A stretch of 64,000 nt of DNA from Neoscytalidium dimidiatum. Lineage: Eukaryota; Ascomycota; Dothideomycetes; Botryosphaeriales; Botryosphaeriaceae. The position numbers and the translations under genes are program-made. How positions within the stretch are numbered: the stretch's first letter is position 1; every line of letters starts with the position of its first letter. Location of the stretch: assembly GCA_037367355.1 (NCBI GenBank), contig CM074701.1, positions 1 to 64,000 on the forward strand, read 5' to 3'. Below, piece by piece: positions 1 through 11,680 of the stretch. Under the pieces are notes generated by a model that was given only the letters and a program-made list of their open reading frames with translations, did not search any database and was not told the origin of the DNA.

Positions 1-761
1 GGTGGTCAAAGTGTTACGCCGGGACTCTTTCTGGGGGAGTCGAGGCGCGTCGTCAGGCAGCTTGGGCTTTCTAGGGGCCAATACAGTGGTAGGCAGGGGA
101 GGTTCGTACAATAGTAGGGTAGGAATCAATTGACAAGTTGACCACGGGGGTCCTATCTACTGTGAACGAGTGTGCTCTATATACTGTAGGAGATGGTGGG
201 TGTGACCGCTGGCCGTGACCGCGGTGGTTCTGGTGGTCAGGTTGAGTGGTCAGGCCTTGGCATTGTGACCGCGGTGTTGTTGCTGAGTCATCGGGGTGGC
301 CACGGGCGTCTTGTATCTTGGCTGTGTTGTGTTGGTGGGTCCGATTTCCTCCAGCTCAGCACTTCCTCTCCTTCCCTTCTTGCTGCGCCGTAACACCCGT
401 AGGCGTCCTTTTTATACGGGCAGTCGTTATTATCTACTAGCGTTCCCGTACGCACTATTATCCCGTATTCCTAGTCTTCCCGTACGGGCTTAAGGAGTAC
501 GGCTCTATTATATATAGGCTTCTTAGGGCCTTACGGCTCTTTTTCCCGTACGGGCTCGCGGCCCTCGCGGCTATAAAGCCCGTAGGGTTCGTAATAGCTA
601 TTTAATTAATATTTAGTAATTTATATAAAATAATATTTAAAATCTCTAAATTATAAGATAAATTTAATAGAGATATTATAAATTTTTTATTAAAGTTAGT
701 TTATTAAAAATAAGATTAGAAATACTTTTATCTAGAGCTTATATTATAATAAGTTATATTT
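1..761. repeat. Non-coding left edge with AT-rich island
   Basis: No supportable gene. Positions 1-400 are G-rich and low in complexity. From about 400 to 600 the motif CCCGTACGGGCT and close variants (TACGGGC, TACGGCTC, CCCGTA) recur many times in both orientations. From about 595 to 775 the sequence switches abruptly to A/T almost exclusively. Alternating GC-normal and AT-extreme blocks with degenerate short repeats are what RIP-mutated transposon remains look like in Pezizomycotina. That reading is inference; no transposon ORF survives. Confidence 0.5.
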
Positions 762-3295
762 TTATAAGTTATTAGTAGACGATAAAGTTTTCTCTTTATA
801 ATTTCCACCGATTATAACTAACCGCGTAATAATTGCTTCACGCCAGCTCCAGGTTCCCACATATACGGCCCCTACACCCAAGAGAGGCAGCGTGAGAACG
901 ACGACGCATGCTGCCTTACAGGCATGTGGCGTAGAGACGTAACCTAGACGCCTTAGCTCGTAGATGCTATAGATGATCCAGGAAAAAATTGCAGCATGCC
1001 CAATAATGAAATAATTATCCGGAGGTTTAAAATCGATTTCATGCCATGCCGCCAACGAGGAAAGCGCACCGGTAGTGAAATTCGTCGATAGTAAAGCATC
1101 CAGAAAGGTAGAAAGATATATCGTGGCAGCGATGACAAATGAAAAGAGATATGCCCTTTGCAAAGCCACCACATCTTTCTTTTCATACATCTCCAATGAA
1201 GTAAAATTGGAGGCGGATGAACTCCAGATTAAGGATGGGATGAGTGATATAAGTGCAGGAAAGTATAAGCTGTGCGGACCTGCTAAGTCTAAAAGTGCGA
1301 AAGTGATCGCAACAGCGTAGGAACAAAGCAAAGATGGAATGAGGGACTTTGCCACCGCAGCTGGGATCGGACGCCCTGATGTACGCTCATAGGATTTGTT
1401 GGCTGATGTGAAGACGCTCATAAGATAATACAGCGGAGCAATTACACTAAACCCATGGTACTGGGATGCTAGTATCCATAACGATGGGCTAAGAACAATG
1501 GCACGCTAATCAGCGGAACATGTTACGTAGCATGATAATTACAGGAGCTTACATGGAGATGGGAGTTCGTGTGTTGCCGTTTCGATAACCCTCCACTGTC
1601 CAAATCAACAAAACGGGAGGCAGTATAGCCAAGAAATAAACGGTTCGGCTGGTTGGCACCGTGAAGAGTAAGCTCAGTGGCAACTCAGTCCGTGTCGAGT
1701 GGTTGAAGCTGAGTAAAGAGAGTTCAGCCGCACGCGCCCACATCAGCCCCAATAGCAGAGAAGCTATGGTGGCTACCGAGAACCACTTGGAATTCAATGG
1801 AGTGTTTGGAAGCTCGTCAGAATAAGGTACGAATCTCGGGCGCTGCGGAACTAGTAGTTCGTCGAGTCGTACAGAAGGAACAGCCGCGTCAGAGAAGCGC
1901 CTGAGTTGAGTCTCCAAGTGTAGATATGGAACCAGGTGGTATGCCAGGAGCTTGAAAAAGGTGTTCTCCATGGCTTCAATCTGTTGCTGTAAATGAGATT
2001 CGTTGACAAGCTGAGACGCTCGGGGAGCGCGAAGAGTCTGGGTCTGCTGAAACGCAGAGGTTATGTCGGCATCTTGCAGCCCTTCTGGCCGAGATTCCAA
2101 TGCTCTTTTCAAGGAATTTACCAATGCCGCCGCAGTTTCGATAGCGTTATTTCCACCTTGGCCGGAGATGGGTTCGAACTAAGGATGGGTTAGCGTTCAG
2201 ATGAGAGAGAGAGAAAATATGAGGGAAGTACTTTATGAGCCGCATCCCCGATTGTGATGATTCTACCAAAGTACCACCTCCTGAATACATATTCTGGTAG
2301 AGCAGTAAGAACGGAGGAAGTTCGGTTTTTGTAAATGTCGCCAAATTTGAGCTCTTCCGTAATGGGATCGTCTTGATGTTTATATGCTAATTCTTCTTCA
2401 TCCTTCTTCGTGAATCTGGGAAAATTTGGATGATATGTTCGCCCAATATTAACAAAAAGAAACCAGTAGACTCTGGCCCCGGGCCCAGCAATGACTAAGT
2501 AAGAGTAATGCTTCTTAAAAACGGTGTGGATTGTTCCCAAACCAATTCCGGTGGTAGGTTTCGATATACCAAAGATGCATCCATAGTCACAAGGCATTGC
2601 TATAATGCACTTCAGCGAATTTTCTCCGTCAAAGGTGCTTGAACTCAAACCTGTTCTTTCCGATCGAGGAATCCATCCGGGCTGAAGTTCGTCTGCGATG
2701 CGCCACATTTCTTGTCTGACGAAGCTGTGGACCCCGTCTGCTCCGACCAAAATGTCACCGACATACGAGGAGCCGTCCGTTGAAGTGGCTCTAACCCCCC
2801 CTGAGATAAGTGTAATGCTGTCGACCCTTTTTTTGACCAACACTTTTGTTTTGTTTTTCAAGTGACCGTACAGCACCTGTAGCAACATCTGGCGATCAAC
2901 GAAAACGAATGGGTACCCGTGTCTCGCCACAGATCAGCGCGCACCGTGAGATGGATATCCTTAATATACTACCTTTTAATAAGATGAGAGGCCAAGCCTG
3001 TAATAGTCATTAATGGCTTCCCATCAGAGCCTCTTGCGTAAGCCACATCGGAAGGTTGCTGTATCAGTGCTCTGATCGCATCATAGCAACCTAGCTGGTC
3101 GAGAATGCGTAGAGAGTTTGGAAGTAATCCAATGCTGGCACCCACCTGCGGCGCAACTTCATGATATGCTTCGAGGAGGACGTAGTCGATATCGAATCTT
3201 TCGAGCATGTTGGCCATAGCGAGGCCTGCAATGCCTCCGCCAACGATAATGACTCTGAATTCTCCTGTCTTGATCGTCATTATGCTACGGTGCAA
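762..3295 (-). CDS. FAD-dependent monooxygenase with C-terminal polytopic membrane domain
   Basis: Exons 3295-2973, 2922-2232, 2178-1553 and 1488-762 give 788 aa, with motifs continuous over all three introns. The N-terminal half is a PaxM-like group A flavin monooxygenase: GGGIAG dinucleotide-binding loop (about 19-24), GADGVHS (about 168-174) and GDAAHK (about 333-338) completed across intron 2 by the FEPISGQGG ribityl-binding segment. Such enzymes epoxidise or hydroxylate prenyl chains in fungal terpenoid pathways. From about residue 470 to the end there are about eight hydrophobic segments, with an EGYRNGN signature just before intron 3. The size suits an FMO extended by an integral membrane domain rather than a plain 450-aa FMO. 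It lies beside the terpene synthase on the opposite strand. The substrate is unknown and the C-terminal function is unproven. Confidence 0.85.
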
Positions 3296-3395
3296 TCCGG
3301 AAAGCGGAACGAATATTTGAGTAGACGAGGTAGGGTACGGATAAGCAAGCAGAAATCGCGCTGTATGACCTTGAAGTGGATTTTTAAAAGTGTGT

Positions 3396-4129
3396 TTAGC
3401 TTAGGTTCAAATGCTGCATAACTTCTAGATGGAAAGGCAATTGGCTAACGACACTGGCAGGTTGCCCCTGAATCCATATCGTGGAACCATTCAAGAGGTC
3501 TGCGGTGAATGAATAGCCGGAAGAGCGGTTGTACTCGTATTCCGCTTCGTCTAGCGGTGAGAGCTTCTCTCCAGAATTACTCCTCATTACTGGAATTGGC
3601 AATGGAATACCAATGCCGATATTCTGACTCAATCACGTCGTGTCACTCCGCTGGAAGATCTTGGCTAATTAGCAGGGTTCGGAATACTTCCAGAATCAGG
3701 AGTTCGCAGCCTGTCGTCCAGAAACCTACAGGCTCTGCTTATGCATTAACCAGCAAAACATGCAGACTCTGTTGCTTGGATATATACAACTTAATATAAA
3801 TCAATGGAGTTCATCCCGTTTCGTGCTTCTCCAGAGGCAATAACTGTTTGAAGCTGACGGTGGTAAATATCGATCATCCCAGTCTTCATGGAAGTTTTAC
3901 CCGGTGGGTTCAAATACTGGAAAGGCAAAAGCGTTGCGCACGGTCGACGGAGAATGGCGATCATCAACTGATCTTTGAGCACTGGTGCTATAAAAGGCCT
4001 ATAGGTGCGCATCAGAGTGGACAGTGCTACGGTCCGTGCCAGCGCTCCGACCCGTTCAGCACACTCATCACTATTCATTGACCCCAGCATAGCCTGCACG
4101 GCGCACGTTCGATACAGCCGTTGACGCAA
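3396..4129 (-). other. Two unrecognised minus-strand ORFs, possible exons of one gene or relic
   Basis: Open frames 4129-3791 (112 aa) and 3632-3396 (78 aa) lie on the minus strand between the monooxygenase and the terpene synthase. The first contains short hydrophobic helices and the second an acidic, aromatic-rich stretch followed by NGSTIWIQGQP. I recognise no family and could not find splice sites joining them in frame. The roughly 160 bp between them contains stops. They may be exons of a fast-evolving tailoring gene or remains of one. The position inside a terpenoid locus makes a biosynthetic origin plausible, but no function is assigned. Confidence 0.25.
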
Positions 4130-4725
4130 TCAAAGGATGAGGACTTCAAAAATCTACGCAACGCATCGGGAGGAAGGGTTCCGGAACCTTCAAAATTCGC
4201 GCGATCTTCAGGAGAGTTTCGTATCGTCCCTTATGCAACTTGACTCGTATATTTTGGGACGCCAACATGGGCTGTATCCCTTTTTATAGGCCATTTCACT
4301 TCTGCTAATATGATGCATCCTATCTACCCAGTAAGGTGAACTTCGACTTCAGCATCGGCAGTGGGGATATCTAGATACATGGAAGCAGCCTATCATATGC
4401 CGATTAAAGAGAATGAATCAGTAGCGGAGCAAGGAAAAGAAAATCCTGCAAAGCCAGGGGTAGCGCAATCCGAATGCTACAAGAAGTATGCAGAAGCGGT
4501 GTGTAAGCCATTCATAGGTCGAGTCAGCGGCACGAAAGCCCACAATACGAAGTTTTCACATGTATAGTCCATTGTCTCCTTCTTGAGTTCGACCGAGATG
4601 TCCGTGCTCAATCGCCGATCATCCCAGCCCATTCTTACGTTGAGGGCCTCATAAGTATTCGCCACGCAGTATGAATCCAAAGTACAACGAGAGCACATTT
4701 GTTTTCTGAATTCGAGAAAATTACC
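4130..4725. other. Intergenic, terpene synthase upstream region
   Basis: No supportable gene. Short ORFs on both strands look random. This region presumably carries the terpene synthase promoter. No clear TATA box was assigned. Confidence 0.4.
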
Positions 4726-6108
4726 ATGGACAGCGCGACGAATAGTAAGTAGTTTGCCCAACAACTTCCACATATATTGCTGATCTTATGTCTGCCGGCA
4801 GCCCTCCTTGCATCAGCCGATGATTGGCCTCATCTTTTCCCAGTTAGCTACTCCTACGATTACCTGCGTGATGTCCCAACCAACTACCTGCAGCTCCCAG
4901 AGCTCAAGCTGAATGAACAGCTGTCTAATGGAGAATTCCTTAAGAGAGCCGGCAGACAAGCAGGAAGTTCAAGCAATTCCGATGCAATCAAATCACAGTG
5001 GATTGACATCTTTCCACATACTGCAGGCATTGCCGCCATGACAGGACTGCGCGTCTTCCGGCAGAGCAAACACTGGAAGCTGGTCTTGTCGACTGGAGCA
5101 GATTCTCTGGAGAAATTTCTCGACGACCAGTCCTTCAGAAAGGCTGCTAAATCGGGAAAGACATTCTCTAAAATCTCGGCCAAGTTGCTGCAGGATGTTG
5201 AGAATGGATTTCTCAGATTCGCTGTTTATTTATTCCCAGAAGCCGATGAGCAACAGGTGCAACTACTCGCTATTGTTATGGTGTATATCTTTGTTTTTGA
5301 CGGTGGGTATGGTTCCCGATTCGGTTGTGACTGACGCTAAGATCGTGTTCGGCGTCTAGACCTTTGGGAAATGGAAGGCGAGCAGGAGGTCGCTAAGCTG
5401 CGGGATGACTTTGTCTCGCGGCTCCTCGGCAACGCTTCCGGCGCCACAACGGCGGAGACGCCGTTACAGGCGATGATCGATCAATCTATCACGGGGCTCC
5501 GCCAGTTTTCCGACACTGGGGGTCAGGAGGTGATCGACGAGCTGGTCAACTTTTGTTCCCACCCCCCTCCACCGCCCAGACCCTTTGTAGACCTGGGAGA
5601 TTATCTAGAATATCGCCGCGAAGATGCAGCATATCCGTAAGTAGGCTTGTCACTCTACTCGTGAGACCTTTTATTTTGACGGAACAGCAGCTGCATCCTA
5701 GCTTGTACTAAATTCTCGATCAACTCGACCGTCGACATTAAGAGCCCACGACTGGAGAAGGTCATCGAGCTAATGGGGAACCATATGATCTTTACTAATG
5801 ACCTGGGCTCTTACGAGAAGGAGAAAAAGGCGTTCAAGGCCGGCAAGATTCAGCATCTCATTAATTCCGTCCACGTAGTTCAGCAGCTTCTTCGCCTCCC
5901 CACGGACATCAACGCAAAGGCTGTTATATACGCCTTGCAGCTCCAGGTGGAGTGTGACATAGATGCAGAAGTGGAGCATCTGCTAGCTGCGGATCAACTT
6001 AGCCCTGAAGAGTGGCACTTTCTAGATGCCTGTCTACTCCTGACGGCTGGCAATCTTCTGTGCACGACCATCATGAATAGATATGGCGGGGAGCAAGGGA
6101 AGCTATGA
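4726..6108 (+). CDS. Class I sesquiterpene synthase
   Basis: Exons 4726-4744, 4802-5302, 5360-5636 and 5688-6108 give 405 aa. It would ionise a prenyl diphosphate, most likely farnesyl diphosphate, and cyclise it in the cytosol. The aspartate-rich motif DDLWE (173-177) is created only by splicing intron 2. The second metal motif NDLGSYEKE (303-311) fits NDxxSxxKE exactly. An RY pair sits near the C-terminus (397-398). Length and motif spacing resemble the presilphiperfolanol-synthase (BOT2)-like and related fungal sesquiterpene cyclases; that assignment is by memory of the family. The ATG at 4726 is chosen because its 19-nt first exon splices in phase to the conserved body, whereas the long frame itself has no good start. 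The product cannot be told from sequence. Confidence 0.88.
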
Positions 6109-6772
6109 TGAGGAAAGGTCAACCATCGTAAGCACTAATGAAGATGTCGTTTTATGAGTTCGATTTCGGCTCCTTTTCGATTTTTATAGATATAGATCTG
6201 ATCATCTAAGATTGTTAAGTATTACTAGAAGCATAACCCCAATTACTCTATTATGTGTTGGAATGAAGCTGCGTTTGATGTAGGTCTGGTTGAGGGACAC
6301 TAAATGCTAAGAAGTAACTGACAGGTATAGAGTGCATGGCTTTGATAATAACATAATGTATACTATCCAGTTGAAGAAAGAGAAATATGACCGGTATGCC
6401 TAATGAGGTTCAATACTTAGGTCCAAAGATTCTTGAGATATGGAGTTGTTGAACAAGGTCCGCTAAATTAAGGAATGGATATGCTGACATACATCAAGAC
6501 GGATCATCACGTACCACTGGTGCCATATCAGTCGGCAATGACAAGCACCGAGTAACTGCAACAATGACTTGCAGTGCACAGGCCTTATAACAGAGGACTC
6601 TCTTAACAATAGTCAATCACACGTGCATCTTCGAGATTATGTTGATCTGCGAACACAGACACTTGCCACAAGTCTCTCAGGGAAACGTCTATGTCTTTGC
6701 GACTATGCTGATTTATATTCTATCGTACGAGTTGGGAAAGGGGTGCGTCAGCTGAATCCTCCCTCCTGCCGA
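6109..6772. other. Intergenic between terpene synthase and receptor
   Basis: AT-leaning sequence with no supportable gene. It is the shared 3' region of the convergent terpene synthase (+) and PTH11-like receptor (-). The 71-aa plus-strand frame at 6569-6784 has no recognisable features. Confidence 0.4.
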
Positions 6773-7989
6773 TCAATATCGTGACGCTTGGTCTTCGGAT
6801 GCGCTGCGAGCCTCCTCATGAAATGAGTGTGTCACTACCACCCGACCTTCTTCCTTTGTCACCAGCGACTCCTCCGAGGTATTTTCATCGACAGTTAATC
6901 TAGGGTCCGACCGTCCAAGCGTCTTTGAGGCAGATCGTGAATGGTGGCTGCTCGATGGCATTTCGGAAAGCTGATGATGCTGAGAATGCTTTGATCGCTG
7001 CGAGCTTAAAGTCCCATCGTGCCATTTCAACCATAAGGCTTTGATAGACGGCATGTTGGACGCAATGATGGCAATATTGATCTCAAATGCTGAGACAATT
7101 ATCATCTTACCTAATGTCCAAGTGAAGTCAGGACTTGAGGAAAATTCGAGAAGAACAATAAGACGAAGCGCAGAAACGAGCACGGCTGCGCCACCGGTGC
7201 ATATAACGCCGAGAACGGCGAGTTTCCGACGAAGGGTCATTTGAAGATCCCAGACCGTTCGTATGGGAAGAACAAGGATCGTTATGTCCAGGAAGAGGTT
7301 CTATTGCCCGTCTTTAGCTCACAGCAACAGAGAAATTTGTTTTTTTGTCCTTGGACTTACTAGAGTATACGGTACGAAGTACGTGATTGAGCTGTCAAGG
7401 CAAACGGCATCTGGGTGCGCATAAGGATTCCAGAACGCTTCCAGTGGTTTGCACTGAAATGCGTAGAGAAACCACATGCCAATTGTGCAGAGGGCATTAA
7501 AAACGAGCGTGATATATACGGCCATCCGGAAGGCCTTAAGATGGGATAGACGCAGATAGAATAATAGGAAGCCGGTTTTGAGATGGAAATGCATCCATAT
7601 ATAATAGAATTCGATCACAAAGAGGCCCTACGGCAATATTAGAGCATATCACCGGTAGAAACAGACACTAGGAGCAAGATACCTTTAGCAGTTTAAGAAC
7701 ATACTCCGGGTGGTCTGTCGATACCTCAGTGATATGCAACCCTGCCCCATACTTGAGAAAGATGTATAGGATAGCTTGTAGTCCGGCATTAAACGGCTTC
7801 TTCACGTTAACGCCCGTTCATCGGCTAATTAGGGCGACTTACAAGTAACGTTGCCGCAGCCCAGTCGTCTAAGCCAAACGACTTGATAAAGTAGCGTATA
7901 TAGATTCGAATGAAAGTCGTAATGACTGTAACAATGAATAGCGGCGTTATTGTCCAATAGCAAAGCGATTGAAGCGTTTCCATAGCCAT
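6773..7989 (-). CDS. PTH11-like seven-transmembrane (rhodopsin-fold) membrane protein
   Basis: Exons 7989-7843, 7799-7683, 7627-7361 and 7300-6773 give 352 aa. The order of features is that of the fungal rhodopsin-domain/PTH11 family: TM1 followed by the GLDDW signature, then a short loop, TM2, a helix starting FVIEFYYIW, the FQCKPLEAFWNP block, a conserved cysteine, and LDITILVLPIRTVW. The last exon ends in a soluble serine/histidine-rich tail of about 100 residues, likely cytosolic and phosphorylatable. There is no CFEM domain. The start is the ATG of MAMETLQS; further upstream the frame loses hydrophobic character. Family members are thought to be surface receptors sensing host or nutrient cues. 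Placement between the terpene synthase and a P450 suggests it belongs to the locus, but signalling into it is inference. Confidence 0.8.
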
Positions 7990-8160
7990 GATGCACGTCG
8001 GAACTGTGTCAAGAAAGTTCGCATTAGAGTGATAACATAGACACAAGTAGTCGGCGCCTCCAGCTTACATATCTAGCAAGTTGTCGATCACGAACATGTG
8101 CTCCGTACAGAATAATTTGCGCTACACGAAGATTGACGTCTCTGCGCTTCTGTCTGTCCC

Positions 8161-8219
8161 CGGAAAAAAGTCCGAGTATTCCTCGTTATGCGGCACGGTG
8201 CGGCACAGTGCGGCACAGC
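8161..8219. promoter_or_regulatory. CGG-type repeats in the divergent receptor/P450 promoter
   Basis: The spacer between the divergently transcribed receptor (start 7989, minus) and P450 (start 8631, plus) contains CGG-N8-CCG as an inverted pair at 8161-8174, then three back-to-back copies of a 10-mer CGGCAC(A/G)GTG-like unit at 8191-8219 (the third copy ends GCA). Zn2Cys6 regulators of fungal clusters typically bind paired CGG triplets. Binding here is a prediction. Confidence 0.4.
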
Positions 8220-8630
8220 AGCCGAAACAGGGATGTCTGCAGCTTGTTGCTATGCCTATCTTAGCACTTAAATCCTATATTATTGCGAGCGATGTCTGAG
8301 CTCCTATCGAATGGCGTGAGTATGGCGGACTCCAGGAGAATTCCTGGTCGGTCAATATACTAGCCGCAGGCAACAGTTCGAGTTCCAAACTGCCGGGCAT
8401 GGAGACAAACATAGGTTTGAATCAGTCGAATTTACATTTTGGGCGATCGGCTGCAAGCACGGATGACATTCCTGTTTTCGAATCTGTCAGCTACGGAAAG
8501 CGGGGCCGCTTCGTAATGATCCTTGACTCGCACGTCACACGCGAGCACGCAAGGGGAGTGAAATTTCCCAGCATGTATATAGAACATGCAGTGGCAGTAC
8601 TCACTTGCATACTCCAACGACATCGGCATC

Positions 8631-10630
8631 ATGGAAGGGGTACTGGCCTTGCTGGATCTTCCGGGCCGTATTTTATCCACATTCACGAGATCATTTACGC
8701 TTGGCATTCTGTTTCACTTGAGCATCATTCAGGTCGAAATAGATGGACAAGGATGGCGACTTGTAGGATTTTACGCGGCGTCTGTAACGCTTTTGTGGGT
8801 GGGTTACGTGACCCTTGGCCACATGTACGGTGATCAGGCGCTTTTCTGGACTACCTTGGTGGCAGTATCCTTCAACCTTGGTCTGTTTGCGAGTATCGTC
8901 ACATATCGGCTGTCTTTTCATAGGCTGAGGAGTTTTCCCGGTCCGAAATATGCCGCAGCGTCTCGTTTCTACGCAATGTATCTGGCTTTGAAGAACAACC
9001 AATACAGCGACGAGGTAGAAAAGCTACACAAACAGTACGGAGACTTTGTTAGAACCGGTATGACAGTCCTCCGTTCTAATAATGAGCAAAAGTATGAAAC
9101 TGACTGTTAACAGGTCCCCGAGAAATCTCTATTAATCGCCCTTCCGCTATACGCCTTATCTACGGTACGCGACAGATGAGACACCAAGAATTACGCATGT
9201 CGCTAATCATACTAAGGGCCACCATCTCATTGTACGAAATCGCCGTGGTACAGCCAGGTTACTGAAGATGTCACCAAATGTTCTATCAATTCGACGAGAG
9301 TCTTGGATGTGCAAAGGCAGAGGAGACGGGCTTGGGACCGTGGATTGAGCATGAAAGGTACGTCAGGCACGCTCTAGAGCACGACTTTATGTAATGACAA
9401 TTACAATTAGCACTGGAAAAGTATGAGCCTCGGGTCAAGGCAAAGACAGACACTCTGGTACGCCAGATTCGCAACCGTGAAAAGAGCCCCGTCGATGGCA
9501 CGGCATGGTCTATGTTCTTTTCTTTCGACGTCATGGGGGAAGTAGGCCTCGGAACGGAATTCAAAACTCTGGAAACCGGGAAAAAGCATCCGACGATCAA
9601 GGGAATCCACGATTCGATGGCAGCAATCGGTCTTCTCACACCTGTACCATGGCTTCTCAGGATGCTTGCGGCTGTGCCTGGTGCAGCAAGTAGCCTCACC
9701 GCCTTTATGACATACTGTTCCGAACAGGTCTGGAAGAAGGAAAAGGTTGGTTGAAAAGAGGCTCGGCAGGGGATACAGAGACTGACAGAATGATATAGGA
9801 AGTCGACAGAGACGCTGAACCTCAGGACATCATCTCTTGGCTCATCAAGGCAAAATTTGAAAACGACAAGTCCGCACCGCCAGGCGAAATGGCACTTCAT
9901 GAAGATGCACGCCTTCTCATTATTGCTGGAAGGTACGGATCCATTCAGTCACTGCCCCGATAATATGCTAATGCACACTAGTGATACAACGGCGGCTGCG
10001 CTCGCTAATACGCTTAACTTCTTTGCCCGATACCCCCGTGTACTTAAGAAGCTGCAGGATCTTCTTGATGAATCGTTCCCTCGTGGCGACCCTGACTGGT
10101 CCTACGAAAAGGTCAAGTCCATTGGTTATCTCGATGATATCATCCATGAGTCTCTCCGTCTACGGCCACCGGTACCCAGCGGCTTGGCACGCGTTACACC
10201 TCCAACGGGCTTGCAAATCGACGATGTGTACATTCCAGGAGACACTATAGTGTCCATCCCTACACAGACGCTACAACACGACTCACGAAACTTTGAGAAC
10301 CCCTTGGAATTTATTCCCGAACGATGGAGCGAGGGCAAGCTCAACCCGGAGACGGCGCCTTTTATACCGTTCTCCCGAGGTACGCTCATCAGTTAGCACT
10401 TAATCGAGCACATACTGACGCAAATAACAGGTGCGATGAACTGTGCAGGGAAACAACTGGCCAAAATGGAGCTCAGAATGTTTCTCTCGCGGCTCGCTCT
10501 TAATTTTGACATTACTTACGCTGATGGCGAGACGGGAGAAAATTTTGAGTCAAAGCAGCTGGATACTTTCACTCTGACTCTTCCGCCGCTGAACTTGACA
10601 TTTACATCCCGAAACATTATGGCAACTTAG
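8631..10630 (+). CDS. Cytochrome P450 monooxygenase 1 (benzoate-4-monooxygenase/tryprostatin-hydroxylase-like class)
   Basis: Exons 8631-9057, 9114-9164, 9217-9357, 9411-9745, 9799-9932, 9982-10379 and 10431-10630 give 561 aa. The N-terminus has about three hydrophobic helices for ER anchoring, then the proline hinge FPGPKY. Other features are WDRG in helix C, the I-helix motif AGSDTT (about 361-366), ExxR as ESLR (419-422), PERW, and the haem loop FSRGAMNCAG, with ligand Cys500 formed across the last intron. All hallmark residues are intact, so it should be active with a P450 reductase. An in-frame ATG at 8586 would add 15 residues; 8631 gives the more usual N-terminus. It is probably a tailoring oxidase for the terpene made nearby (inference from position). 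Confidence 0.88.
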
Positions 10631-11461
10631 CAAAGATGTCTCCTTCGCAACCCTTTCTTAGTTCAGTTACAATTTCGTCATTAATACCTTTTTTTTTATT
10701 TTCAGCTATACCCTCTATGTATCAGGAAGCCCTACTTAGCACGCTCTTACTTAACTTTGGACTAAATTCTTTGTTTTTGATTCCCACTCTATAACCCGAG
10801 CGAATGATTAATCTCGAATGTACTTAACACTCTTCTTTGCTAAGTGATATTTGATTGCAGGTAAGACCCAATATCCGTAATCTAAATTGCAGTCGGGCAT
10901 GGTCAGAAATGTTACAACTAGCCGGACTCCCCGCCTTTTCCCACAGCTACTCGCAATCTTCAAGAGATTAATGTGCCTCAGATCCTCAGGCTGGTCAGTA
11001 TCTCTCGCGCGAGCTCGCTTATTCTCTCCACCATGATTCGCGTCCGTCAGTTCCCTGCAGTAGTCTCGCCGTCTTACTTAGCGATCAGTACAATATTAGA
11101 AATAAGAAGGCCCAATATCTTTTACGTGATTTATCAGTAGGCGGTAGGCATTTTGGTATTTACCCGCATAGCTCAGAATTCTTTGCGGGCGCCTTGTCAG
11201 CGCTAATGAAATCTGAGTTTCTCACCGCTGCCTTTCCGCAAATTTATTGGTTGGCCCAATGATAATTCCGTCTGACATAATCCTGCAGGTGTTCTCTTCC
11301 ATTCCCTGCCAGGGCCGGACCTCTCAAGCCCCACATTCTAGCATCCGCTGTATCCGGCTATTATCTCCAGATGACCGTATCACTCCGCCCGATTTCCCAC
11401 TTCGTTATCACCCAATAACAATCTTCGGACAACACCGAACTCTATTCCGAGACCATCCATC
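10631..11461. other. Intergenic, no gene seen
   Basis: Downstream of P450 1. Pyrimidine-rich tracts around 10680-10700 and 11380-11540, and no frame with family character. Confidence 0.4.
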
Positions 11462-11680
11462 ATGCATCCATTCACCCTCACCCTCTCCAATGCCGCCAAC
11501 ATCTCCGGTCTTGCCGCCATTCCTCCACCACTGACAACGCTCAACCCATCGCCAAGGCTCCTCGTTGTCGCCCTCCATGGCTGCTCTCACAGCGCGCATT
11601 ACTACGACTTCGACGCCACTTATATGTCCGTCATAGGCCTCTTTCTTCATTATGAATGTTCTTTCCAAACATACTTCTGA
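11462..11680 (+). pseudogene. N-terminal fragment of an alpha/beta-hydrolase-like gene
   Basis: A 72-aa frame starts with a plausible N-terminus and a beta-strand followed by LLVVALHGCSHSAHYYDFDATY, the strand-oxyanion-loop pattern (VALHG) that opens alpha/beta hydrolases. After this the frame dissolves into unrelated residues and stops. No nucleophile elbow or catalytic His is found downstream in any frame. It reads as a 5' remnant of a deleted gene. The exact family is not determined. Confidence 0.45.

Noticed and set aside
1549..2124. Reading the 762-1421 and 1549-2124 frames as two separate small genes
   Set aside because: A 64-bp intron (1489-1552) joins them in phase to each other and to the flavin domain, giving one 788-aa protein.
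2161..2180. GGTTCGAAC resembling a tRNA T-loop
   Set aside because: It falls in the exon encoding the FEPISGQGG segment of the monooxygenase, and no cloverleaf can be drawn around it.
9286..9900. 204-codon minus-strand frame
   Set aside because: Antisense to P450 1 exons 3-5. Open by chance.
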